The translations under genes and the position numbers were made by a program. The notes beneath the pieces were generated by a model. That model was not told the DNA's origin and did not search any database. It worked only from the letters and a program-made list of their open reading frames with translations. Positions 36,468 through 43,595 of a DNA stretch of 43,595 nucleotides are shown here, piece after piece. Positions within the stretch are counted from its first letter, which is position 1. Every line of letters starts with the position of its first letter. Source of the DNA: Phycisphaerales bacterium (GTDB lineage Bacteria; Planctomycetota; Phycisphaerae; Phycisphaerales; UBA1924); contig JAIEOW010000073.1 in assembly GCA_019750095.1 (NCBI GenBank), forward strand, positions 1 through 43,595, written 5' to 3'.

Positions 36468-38552
36468 CTATCGCACTTTCGGTGGCACAGGCGTCCCGCC
36501 TGTGCGATTGCCGTCCAGCGTGAGTATCGGCGGATACGCCCGCGTCGGCAGCCCATGCCGCGACTCGAGCGGGCTTTTCGGCGTCGCGTCGAAGATCATC
36601 AGCTCACCCTCAAGCATCGTGTCCCGCCGCGGATCAAAGTTTGCGCACCAGTGAAACAGTGCCTCATCGATCCCGGCCAGATCCACGCCCGCGCCCACGA
36701 TGATCGCATATCGAACACCACCGCCTGCGCTTGCGATCGCCGTCCGCGCCTCATCCGCAATCCGATCAACATCCGCCCCAGCTCCCCTCTCGGCTGATTC
36801 CAGCGACTTGTCCACGCTCACCAGCAGCCATCGGCTCCCCAGCTCGCTCGGACACGTCGCTCCAAGCACACCCTCAATCTTCCGCACCGCCGCAATCACA
36901 CGCTCGCCGTCGGCGACTCGTGCAACCATTCCAACATCCGGCCCCGCCATGCGCTCCGCATCACGCTTCGGCGTCGTATCAAACCCGATCTTGCCCCCAG
37001 CCCCCAGATACGGCGCCGCGTGATCCAGAATATCCAGCGGCCCCTCAACGATCGCCACGTCCCGCGCCGGGTGGCAGTGCTCCCCCACTGCTCGCAGCAC
37101 GGCCGTCGCGTCGTGCACATCCACGTCCTGATCCACAACACAAATGGTCTTGGTCCACGCCATCTGACCCGCGCCCCAGATGCTGTGCATCACCCGCCGA
37201 CCTTGAAGCGGATACTCCTTCTTGATCTTGATGTGCGCCGCGTTGTGAAACGCCCCATACATCGGCAGGTCATAGTCCGCGATGTCATGCACGATCGTCT
37301 TCAGCAGCGGCAGAAACAGCCGCTCCGTCGCCTTGCCCAGAAAGTAATCCTCCTGCGGCGGAAGCCCCACCACCGTCGTTGGATAGATCGGATCACGCCG
37401 ATGCGTGATCGCCGTCACCGTTAGCAGCGGATACCGATCCGGCAGCGAATAGAAACCCGTGTGATCGCCGAACGGCCCCTCGAACACCGCCCCCGGCCCG
37501 ATCGGCCCCGCCTTCGGATCACGCGGGTCATAGTCGATGAATCCCGCTTCGTTGGAGACATACCCCTCGATCACGATCTCCGCGTTCGCAGGCACCCACA
37601 AGGGCACCGTCTTGCCGCGCACCATTGGGATGCCGCCCTTGTTCAAGAACCCAGCCAGCAGCAACTCGCTGATCCCCGGCGGCAGCGGCGCGGTCGCCGC
37701 ATAGGGCATCACGCTCTCGCCCCCGAGCGCGATCGCCACCGGCATCGGCTTGCCCAGTTTCTTCCACGATCGCCAGTGTCTGGCCCCGTCGTGGTGCATG
37801 TGCCAGTGCATCGCCAGCGTCTTCTCGCCGAGCAACTGCACGCGATACATCCCGATGTTGTGGCTTGGCGGCTTGGGGTTGTCTCGATCATCCGCGTGCA
37901 CCGTATGAATGCCCGCCAGAGTGATGTATCGCCCCCGATGCGTCCGCTCCCACTCCGCGCCGCGCCCAAGCCCCGGCACATCGTCGTTCACGCCCGCCGG
38001 ATATCCAAGGGCGGCGAAATCCCCATCCATCGGCCAACATCGAATGATCGGCAGACGCCGAAGGTCCACCTTTTCCTGCGGAATTACCACTTCCTGGCAC
38101 AGCCCGCTCCCACGCTTCCGCCTCGGCGGAATCCGCAGCAATGGCAGAAACTGCTTGGCCTTCGCCAGCACTTCCCCAAACGACCGCGGCGGTTCGGGTT
38201 TGGTCAACTCACCAATGATCTTCGCCAGGGCCTCCAGCCCTCCCGGCGTATGCCCGCCGTCATCATGGCACCCAAGAGCCATCTCCATGCGGTGATAGCT
38301 GCCGAACTGATTGATCAGCACCGGCCAGTCGGCCCCCTGCACGTTCTCAATCAAGAGCGCGGACCCACCCAGTTGGTGAAATCGCGGGTCCGCCGCACGC
38401 GTCGCGGCACTGGGCAGCTTGGGCGCCGCCGATTTGCTCTCGCGATCGGCGAGCGCCGTGATCGAAAGCACCGGGCTGACGGTTTCCGTGATGCGTCGCA
38501 ACTCGCCGGCGGCCGAGAGCGCGTTCAGATAGTCGCGTGTGGTGGGATACAT
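36468..38552 (-). CDS. ubiD: UbiD-family prenylated-FMN-dependent decarboxylase
   Basis: 694 residues. The N-terminus RDYLNALSAAGELRRI fits the family. Characteristic blocks are HMHHDGARHW, EIVIEGYVSNEAG, FEGPFGDHTGFYSLPDRYP, THRRDPIYPTTVVG, PPQEDYFLGKATERLFLP and IWGAGQMAWTK. UbiD enzymes remove a carboxylate from aromatic or alpha,beta-unsaturated acids with prenylated FMN. In ubiquinone or menaquinone synthesis they act on the quinone precursor. Here no ubiX or mqn gene lies close, so the pathway is open. It is longer than standard UbiD (about 490-610), with an insertion near residues 65-115 and a long C-terminal region. The last dozen residues (RTGGTPVPPKVR) are encoded by a dispersed repeat. 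The ATG at 38552 is used; a GTG six bases upstream is equally possible. Confidence 0.88.
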   Translation of the reverse strand: MYPTTRDYLNALSAAGELRRITETVSPVLSITALADRESKSAAPKLPSAATRAADPRFHQLGGSALLIENVQGADWPVLINQFGSYHRMEMALGCHDDGGHTPGGLEALAKIIGELTKPEPPRSFGEVLAKAKQFLPLLRIPPRRKRGSGLCQEVVIPQEKVDLRRLPIIRCWPMDGDFAALGYPAGVNDDVPGLGRGAEWERTHRGRYITLAGIHTVHADDRDNPKPPSHNIGMYRVQLLGEKTLAMHWHMHHDGARHWRSWKKLGKPMPVAIALGGESVMPYAATAPLPPGISELLLAGFLNKGGIPMVRGKTVPLWVPANAEIVIEGYVSNEAGFIDYDPRDPKAGPIGPGAVFEGPFGDHTGFYSLPDRYPLLTVTAITHRRDPIYPTTVVGLPPQEDYFLGKATERLFLPLLKTIVHDIADYDLPMYGAFHNAAHIKIKKEYPLQGRRVMHSIWGAGQMAWTKTICVVDQDVDVHDATAVLRAVGEHCHPARDVAIVEGPLDILDHAAPYLGAGGKIGFDTTPKRDAERMAGPDVGMVARVADGERVIAAVRKIEGVLGATCPSELGSRWLLVSVDKSLESAERGAGADVDRIADEARTAIASAGGGVRYAIIVGAGVDLAGIDEALFHWCANFDPRRDTMLEGELMIFDATPKSPLESRHGLPTRAYPPILTLDGNRTGGTPVPPKVR
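36480..36509. repeat. Palindromic repeat GCACAGGCG-TCC-CGCCTGTGC between convergent genes
   Basis: A perfect nine-base-pair inverted repeat (36485-36493 and 36497-36505) lies just past the ABC ATPase stop (36464) and inside the last codons of ubiD. Read on the minus strand it encodes TGGTPVPP. The same peptide and base motif recurs, from memory, in many planctomycete and related genomes as an interspersed repeat. It may serve as a bidirectional terminator-like hairpin, although no T tract is present. No second copy was noticed in this window. Confidence 0.6.
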
Positions 38553-38606
38553 CCTCACCCAGAGCGTACTCGCTACGCTGATGCGTCGTCACGAAGGAGC
38601 CGACTC

Positions 38607-39260
38607 GTGAGCGAGAATCAGCCCTACGAATGGTCCCGATACTTCGACGCCGTCCAGGGTCTTCCGCCGCGTGACACGCTGCTGAAAGCCATCGATCTGC
38701 ACGAATCTGCCGAGCGTGCCGCGCAGATCATTCTTCCGCCGGGCCATCGCCCGATCGCCGCGGACCTCGGCTGCGGCGACGGTCGCGACACGCTCGAACT
38801 GCTCCGCCGCGGCTGGCGTGTGATCGCCGTGGATTCTTCGCCCGACGCCATCCATCGCTTGATGGACAAAGCCCCGATCGATCAGATGGACCGACTCGAA
38901 CCCCGCACGCAGCGATTCGAAGACGCCAAGCTGCCGCCGATCGATCTTGTCAACGCCAGCTTCGCACTCCCCCACTGCGATCCCGCCGATTTTGATGATC
39001 TCTGGGAAGCGATCACCCGCCCGATCGTTCCAGGCGGCCGATTCGCCGGTCAACTCTTCGGCATCCGCGACGAGTGGGCGAAGAAGAACCCCGACAATCT
39101 CACCCGCACCTTTCACGCTCGCGCCGACGTCGAACGCCTGCTCGATCGCGCACGACTCGTTCCCGAACTGCTCGAAGAGATCGAGCGTCCCGGCAAGAAC
39201 GCCTTCGGCGAACCCAAGCACTGGCACGTCTTCCACATCGTCGCGCGTCGTGTTCCCTGA
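38607..39260 (+). CDS. Class I SAM-dependent methyltransferase
   Basis: 217 residues with a Rossmann fold. Motif I is AADLGCGDGRDTLEL (about 48-62), followed by WRVIAVDSSPDAI, an acidic position after the second strand that binds the SAM ribose, and NASFALPHCDP at the position of motif IV. The C-terminal strand order HWHVFHIVARR fits small cytosolic methyltransferases of the TehB-like type. The substrate is unknown. The GTG at 38607 is chosen because GAAGGAG lies seven bases upstream. The open frame extends much further upstream, but only as antisense of ubiD. It is divergent from ubiD, with 54 bases between starts, and the carbonic anhydrase gene follows 149 bases downstream. Confidence 0.85.
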   Translation: MSENQPYEWSRYFDAVQGLPPRDTLLKAIDLHESAERAAQIILPPGHRPIAADLGCGDGRDTLELLRRGWRVIAVDSSPDAIHRLMDKAPIDQMDRLEPRTQRFEDAKLPPIDLVNASFALPHCDPADFDDLWEAITRPIVPGGRFAGQLFGIRDEWAKKNPDNLTRTFHARADVERLLDRARLVPELLEEIERPGKNAFGEPKHWHVFHIVARRVP

Positions 39261-39409
39261 ACCGCGCGGAACGACGTTATCGCCCCATCGATGATGCGGA
39301 TTGCCCCCAATTTTCTGAACGAGCAGCCGGTTTCACAAACTCGACCAAATGCACCGACGATGCACGCTCGACGCGGGCATTCCGCCCGTCTGCTCTCGGA
39401 GGCATCGCC

Positions 39410-40351
39410 ATGGCTCGCAAAGTTCTTCGCGCTCTCACGTTCGCTTCAGCCGGCATCATCACCGTCGGGCTCGCCGGGTCTTTCTCGTTCGGCACCGACG
39501 ATCATCATTCTTCACCGCCAAAGCCCGCCCCCAAGCCCGTCGCGACCAAGCCCATGGCAAGACCGGCCGCCGAAGAGCGCACCGAGTCTGCCCCAACTTC
39601 GCCCGCGCCGCGTGCAACCAAGGTCGAGTCCAAGCCCGCGGCTGCCGAGCCCGCCACGCGCCCCACCCCCGACGCCGCCCTCAAGCTCCTTCAAGATGGC
39701 AACCAGCGCTGGGTGAACAATCAGACCACCGATCCCAACACCGACTCGGCACGCCGCAGCATGCTCGCCGACAAGGGCCAGAACCCCTTCGCCATCGTTC
39801 TCACGTGCGCCGACTCGCGCCTGCCCGTCGAACGTCTCTTTGATCGCGGCACCGGCGACCTCTTCGTCATCCGCGTCGCTGGCAATGTCGCCGGCACAAG
39901 CGAAACCGGCACCATCCAATACGGCGTCGGTCACCTCAAGTCTCCCCTGCTCGTGGTCATGGGCCACACCAAGTGCGGCGCGGTCGCCGCCGCGGCTTCA
40001 AACGCCGACGTTCACGGCAAGCTCGCCGATTTGCTCACCAACATCGCCCCGGCCGTGGATCGCGCCAAGCGCGCCAACCCCGACGCTGAGGGTGCTGAGC
40101 TCAACGCCGCCGCCGTGAAAGAAAACGTCTGGCAGACCGTCTTCGACCTCATCAAATACAGCCCCGAGGTCCGCTCGGCGATCGGTTCCGGCGAACTCAA
40201 GATCGTCGGAGCCGTCTGCGACATCTCCACCGGCAAGGTCGACTGGATGGGCGAGCACCCGTGGCAGGCCGAGCTCGTCGCCGCCATGAACGCCCGATCA
40301 GACAAGAACGCGCAAGCCGCGGGCGAAGCCGAAGTCTCCAAGAACCACTGA
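39410..40351 (+). CDS. Exported beta-class carbonic anhydrase
   Basis: 313 residues. An N-terminal hydrophobic signal or anchor (about 8-25) and a long Pro/Ala/Lys linker (30-85) precede a beta-carbonic anhydrase domain (about 86-300). Zinc ligands are Cys133, His186 and Cys189 (CADSR and HTKCG), with the Asp135-Arg137 dyad intact. The enzyme interconverts CO2 and bicarbonate. The signal indicates a periplasmic or membrane-attached enzyme, whereas most beta-class enzymes are cytosolic. CGG-AGG seven bases before the ATG at 39410 supports the start, as does the signal sequence beginning there. The C-terminal domain has the usual GAVCDISTGKVDW segment. Confidence 0.93.
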   Translation: MARKVLRALTFASAGIITVGLAGSFSFGTDDHHSSPPKPAPKPVATKPMARPAAEERTESAPTSPAPRATKVESKPAAAEPATRPTPDAALKLLQDGNQRWVNNQTTDPNTDSARRSMLADKGQNPFAIVLTCADSRLPVERLFDRGTGDLFVIRVAGNVAGTSETGTIQYGVGHLKSPLLVVMGHTKCGAVAAAASNADVHGKLADLLTNIAPAVDRAKRANPDAEGAELNAAAVKENVWQTVFDLIKYSPEVRSAIGSGELKIVGAVCDISTGKVDWMGEHPWQAELVAAMNARSDKNAQAAGEAEVSKNH

Positions 40352-40399
40352 TCCGCGCCGCCGTCCCGCAGTGCGAGATACCCCTAGCATCCCGCCCGA

Positions 40400-41563
40400 A
40401 TGGGCGCGGCCATCGACACCAATCTCGCTCTCAACCTCCACGACGTCGCCAAGACCTATCGCACCGGTCTCTTCGGCCGCTCCCAAGTCCGCGCCCTGCG
40501 CGGAGTCGAGATGCGTGTGCACCGTGGCGAGATCTTCGGCCTGCTCGGCCCCAACGGCGCGGGCAAGTCCACCCTCGTCAAGATCCTGATGACCGTCATC
40601 CGCCCAAGCTCGTGCAAGGGCACGATGCTGGGCCATCCCGTCGGGCACAAATCGTCGCTCCGCCGCGTCGGATACCTCCCGGAGCACCATCGCTTTCCGG
40701 AGTATCTCACCGCCTCGCAAGTGCTCGACTACTTCGGCGCGCTCAGCGACGTCCCGAGATCCGACCGCAAGAAGCGCTCAGGTGAACTGCTCGACCTCGT
40801 CGGCATCTCCAAGTGGGCCGACCACAAGGTCAAGGGCTTTTCCAAGGGCATGCGCCAACGTCTGGGCATCGCCAACGCCCTGATGATGGACCCTGAGCTC
40901 GTCGTGCTCGATGAACCGACCGACGGCGTCGATCCTGTGGGCCGAAAAGAAATCCGCGAGGTGCTCACCCGCCTGCGCGAGCAGGGCCGCACGATCTTCC
41001 TGAACTCGCACCTGCTCAGCGAACTGGAGATGGTCTGCGACCGCGTCGCGATCATAGTCCAGGGGCAGGTGACATCTCAGGGCTCGATCGAAGAGCTCAC
41101 ACGCGACAGCAAACGCTACGAGATCGAGGTCGCACCGCCAGAACTCTCGGGTGCCGAATCGCCGAACGCTCACCCGACGTCATTTCTCCCCGCCGCACTC
41201 TCCGGCATCGCCGCGATGGGCGCCATGCCGGAACTTCCCGGCGACTCGAACGCACCTCCCGTTTCGCAGGGCTCTTCACGCGAACTCGCCATCAAGGGCA
41301 CGCTGTACTCCGGAGTCCCCGTCACCATCGACCAATCCGGCATCCGCGTCGGCACCGACGACCCAACCATCGTCCAGCCCATCCTCGACGCCCTCCGCGC
41401 CCGCGGCCTGGTCATCCGCTCCGTCCGCCCTGTGCGCGAGTCGTTGGAAGATCTCTTCATGAAGGCCGTCATGGATCCAAGCACGGGCAAGGCGCTCAAG
41501 CCGGGGGCGAATCTCGCCTCGTCACCCGAACTGCGGCCCGACTCGACATCTCCACAGCGCTGA
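40400..41563 (+). CDS. ABC-2 type transporter ATP-binding protein
   Basis: 387-residue ATPase with Walker A GPNGAGKST (50-58), signature FSKGMRQRLG, Walker B VVLDEPTDGVDP and switch His in LNSHLLSELE. The last 140 residues form an extra domain with a low-complexity region (about 250-300) rich in Pro, Ala and Met. Compared with the usual 300-320 residues, this extension is long. The permease gene begins eight bases after the stop, so the pair forms one exporter. The signature loop is FSKGM rather than LSGGQ, a common variant in ABC-2 exporters. The substrate is unknown; the gene order resembles GldA-like systems. Confidence 0.9.
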   Translation: MGAAIDTNLALNLHDVAKTYRTGLFGRSQVRALRGVEMRVHRGEIFGLLGPNGAGKSTLVKILMTVIRPSSCKGTMLGHPVGHKSSLRRVGYLPEHHRFPEYLTASQVLDYFGALSDVPRSDRKKRSGELLDLVGISKWADHKVKGFSKGMRQRLGIANALMMDPELVVLDEPTDGVDPVGRKEIREVLTRLREQGRTIFLNSHLLSELEMVCDRVAIIVQGQVTSQGSIEELTRDSKRYEIEVAPPELSGAESPNAHPTSFLPAALSGIAAMGAMPELPGDSNAPPVSQGSSRELAIKGTLYSGVPVTIDQSGIRVGTDDPTIVQPILDALRARGLVIRSVRPVRESLEDLFMKAVMDPSTGKALKPGANLASSPELRPDSTSPQR

Positions 41564-41571
41564 CACCACTC

Positions 41572-42918
41572 ATGCGGCAAACCTTCGCCATCTTCGTCGA
41601 CGCCTATCGCGAACTGAACAGCAAGAAACTGTTCTGGATCTCGATGGCCATCTCCCTCGCCGTCGTCGCCGCACTTGCGATCCCAACGCAGACTCAAGGC
41701 GGCCTCTCCATCTTCGGCGCCAAGCTCGAGAATGGCCCGTTCCAGCTCCTCGGCTCCAAGGGCGTCTCCCCTGCCGCCTTTTACAAGTTCATCTACTCCT
41801 GGATCGGCATCAACCTCTGGCTCGGCTGGGGCGCGACCATCCTCGCACTGATCTCAACCGCCAGCATGATCCCCGATCTGGTCTCGAGCGGCTCGATCGA
41901 ACTCACCCTCTCCAAGCCCCTTGCCCGACTCCGACTCTTTCTCACCAAATACGCCGCCGGGCTCGTCTTCGTCGGACTTCAAGCCGGCGTCTTCGCCCTC
42001 GGCACAATCCTGGTCATCGGCCTCCGCAGCGGCACATGGGACGCACGTCCGCTGCTGGTCGTGCCGATCATGATCCTCTTCTTCTCCTTCCTGCACTGCA
42101 TCAGCGTGCTCGTCGGCCTCATCACACGCTCAACGCTTATGGCACTGCTCGCCGTGGTGCTGGTCTGGCTTGGCATCTGGGCCGTGCAAACCACCGAGGG
42201 CGTGCTCTTCGATCAGCGTGTGCAATCCGAACGCCAGATCACGCGAACCGACGAGCAGCTCAAGGCCCTTCGCACTGGGCTTGATCAGTTCAAGGCCCAA
42301 CTCAACCGCCTGCAACCCAACGCCCCCACCACCCCACAGGCTGACACTTCCACGCCTTCATCAACCGACGCGAAACCCGACGCGGCATCATCTTCAGCAC
42401 CCGCCGCTCAGTCCGCAGATGTAAGCACCCCGCCCGCCCCACCCGCCCCCCCCGATCGCCGCGGCAACTCGCGCAGACAAATGCAGCGAGACACCAACCG
42501 ACTCCTCGAGAACGGCAAGCGCATGTTCGAGGCCATGACCACGCAGGACCCTGAGCAGATCCGCGCCCAGATCCGAAGCTACGAATCCCAGATCGCCGCC
42601 GTCGAACGCATCCGCCCGGAACAGGAAACCTCCGCGACCAACATGCGCCGCTGGCACACGCGCCTGTACGTCGCGTTCACCGCACTCCCGAAGACCGGCG
42701 CGACCAAGGAGCTCTTTCAACGCTGGGTCATCGACAAGAGCGACTGGGACGGCTTCCTCAAAGTCCTCGACGAAATGGGCGGTGGCGGCGACGGGGGCCG
42801 AGACACGCAGGAAGAACTCAACAAGCGCCCCCTCTGGTGGATCCTCGGCACCTCGCTCGCATTCGAAGCGTTCATCCTCGCTATCGCCTGCTGGATCTTT
42901 TGCCGACGCGATTTCTGA
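41572..42918 (+). CDS. ABC-2 type transporter permease with long soluble insertion
   Basis: 448-residue membrane protein, partner of the ATPase just upstream. Six hydrophobic segments are visible: about 20-37, 80-105, 118-140, 160-185, 188-205 and one at the C-terminus (about 420-445). Between the fifth and the last lies a soluble domain of about 200 residues. It contains a coiled-coil-like part (RQITRTDEQLKALRTGLDQF), a Pro/Ser/Ala-rich stretch (about 245-300) and a helical part with RRQMQRDTNRLLENGKRMFE. An ABC-2 permease typically has no such insertion, so it may contact a cell-wall or other partner outside the membrane. The start codon ATG at 41572 follows the ATPase stop by eight bases. 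Substrate unknown. Confidence 0.82.
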   Translation: MRQTFAIFVDAYRELNSKKLFWISMAISLAVVAALAIPTQTQGGLSIFGAKLENGPFQLLGSKGVSPAAFYKFIYSWIGINLWLGWGATILALISTASMIPDLVSSGSIELTLSKPLARLRLFLTKYAAGLVFVGLQAGVFALGTILVIGLRSGTWDARPLLVVPIMILFFSFLHCISVLVGLITRSTLMALLAVVLVWLGIWAVQTTEGVLFDQRVQSERQITRTDEQLKALRTGLDQFKAQLNRLQPNAPTTPQADTSTPSSTDAKPDAASSSAPAAQSADVSTPPAPPAPPDRRGNSRRQMQRDTNRLLENGKRMFEAMTTQDPEQIRAQIRSYESQIAAVERIRPEQETSATNMRRWHTRLYVAFTALPKTGATKELFQRWVIDKSDWDGFLKVLDEMGGGGDGGRDTQEELNKRPLWWILGTSLAFEAFILAIACWIFCRRDF

Positions 42919-42938
42919 TCCAGCTACACTCCCCTCCC

Positions 42939-43502
42939 ATGGCCCAACCTCCCCAACCCCTCGATCACCTCCGGTCGCTCATCCGCGACGTCCCCGACTT
43001 TCCAAAGCCCGGGATCGTGTTCAAGGACTTCACCCCGCTCATCCGCGACCCCGCAGGCCTCGCCCTCGCCGTCGAGCTCATGGTCAATCCCTTCCGCGGC
43101 CGATCCCTCGGCGGCAAGGCCGTCGGCGGCGTCGACCTCGTCGTCGGTGCCGAGAGCCGCGGCTTCATCTTCGGCATGGCCATGGCCCAGGCCCTCTCCG
43201 CCGGCTTCGTCCCCGTCCGCAAGCCCGGCAAGCTCCCACGCGCCAAGGCCTCCATCAGCTACGAACTCGAATACGGGCACGACACGCTCGAAATCCACAA
43301 CGACGCCATCGAGCCCGGCCAACGCGTGCTCATGGTCGATGACCTTCTCGCCACCGGCGGCACCATGCACGCCTGCTGCAAGCTCGTTCAGGGCATGCGC
43401 GCCGAAATCGTCGGTGTCGCCGTCCTGATCGAACTCTCCGGCCTCAACGGCCGCGACCAGGTCCGCCAGTTCGGTCAGGTTCATTCCGTGCTCAAATACT
43501 GA
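42939..43502 (+). CDS. apt: Adenine phosphoribosyltransferase
   Basis: 187-residue purine salvage enzyme making AMP from adenine and PRPP. The N-terminal DVPDFPKPGIVFKDFTPL is the family signature. AESRGFIFG and the PRPP-binding loop VLMVDDLLATGGTM follow, then LIELSGLNGR near the end. A loop with RKPGKLPRA, the adenine-binding/lid region, is also visible. The length is slightly above the usual 170-180 because of an insertion near residues 47-62. The ATG at 42939 is chosen because the family signature begins a few residues later and upstream sequence overlaps the permease gene. It lies 20 bases after that gene. Confidence 0.95.
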   Translation: MAQPPQPLDHLRSLIRDVPDFPKPGIVFKDFTPLIRDPAGLALAVELMVNPFRGRSLGGKAVGGVDLVVGAESRGFIFGMAMAQALSAGFVPVRKPGKLPRAKASISYELEYGHDTLEIHNDAIEPGQRVLMVDDLLATGGTMHACCKLVQGMRAEIVGVAVLIELSGLNGRDQVRQFGQVHSVLKY

Positions 43503-43550
43503 GCCCAACCAAGTCCCCCCTACCCACCCGCGGCCCCCCGCCCCCACCCT

Positions 43551-43589
43551 ATTTGGCCATTTGCCCATTTGCCCTTTGGCCATTTCACC
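43551..43589. repeat. Imperfect 8-bp tandem repeats (ATTTGGCC/ATTTGCCC)
   Basis: Five near-identical units follow one another: ATTTGGCC, ATTTGCCC, ATTTGCCC, TTTGGCC and ATTTCACC. They lie in C-rich intergenic DNA after apt and the window ends soon after. No terminator hairpin is seen between the apt stop (43502) and the repeats; the intervening 48 bases are a run of C tracts (43515-43549). Confidence 0.6.
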
Positions 43590-43595
43590 CCACCC

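Noticed and set aside
37461..38606. Upstream part of the open frame of the methyltransferase
   Set aside because: It is antisense to ubiD and Arg/Pro/His-rich. The real start is the GTG at 38607 with a good ribosome site.

Overview
The window reads as GC-rich chromosomal DNA of a planctomycete, most likely from the Phycisphaerae/Phycisphaerales. That is an inference. It rests on a WD40-fused Ser/Thr kinase with the N-terminal region usual in planctomycetes, a secreted protein ending in an Asp/Asn-rich dockerin-like tail that stops at Ala-Gly-Cys, a PEP-CTERM-like sorting tail starting Pro-Ala-Pro, and a repeat that translates to TGGTPVPP. Nearly all DNA is coding, with genes packed on both strands. 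No rRNA, tRNA, CRISPR array, transposase or phage gene was recognised.

Layout. 1-3865 (minus): the start of a type VI secretion (T6SS) operon, in transcription order a protein resembling the C-terminal domain of T6SS FHA proteins, then tssK, tssL (DotU family) and tssM (IcmF family), which runs off the left edge. 4229-5253 (plus): a small lipoprotein overlapping an HD-GYP phosphodiesterase. 5277-6705: ribosomal protein bL34 (rpmH, minus, with its own terminator) divergent from RNase III (rnc, plus), which has a long, strongly structured leader. 6706-10740 (plus): a visibly GC-poorer island with a secreted transglutaminase of the animal (factor XIII/TGM) type, whose dockerin-like C-terminus has been moved out of frame, and a secreted PEP-CTERM-like protein. 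10762-16232 (minus): a eukaryote-type (GT3) glycogen synthase and a Ser/Thr kinase with a WD40 propeller. 16399-16884: a globin. 17098-21342 (minus): HrpA helicase. 21433-25777 (plus): an S10-type serine peptidase, a membrane-anchored endonuclease/exonuclease/phosphatase protein and LysA. 25788-30744 (minus): a DCC-family thiol protein, dihydroorotase, an unknown protein, an MFS exporter and a degenerate PilZ-like protein. 30890-32391 (plus): a family 2 glycosyltransferase translationally coupled to an unknown protein. 32465-36464: a small membrane protein divergent from a large envelope protein and an ABC ATPase. 36468-38552 (minus): a UbiD-family decarboxylase. 38607-43502 (plus): a methyltransferase, an exported beta-carbonic anhydrase, an ABC-2 ATPase/permease pair and adenine phosphoribosyltransferase.

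Housekeeping genes (rpmH, rnc, hrpA, lysA, pyrC, apt) are interleaved with envelope and secretion functions. The most unusual items are the animal-type transglutaminase with a frameshifted anchor module, the T6SS operon with an FHA-less TagH-like protein, the structured rnc leader together with an RNase III that lacks one expected metal-binding Asp, and two families of short intergenic repeats. All family assignments come from reading motifs by eye. No database search was possible.
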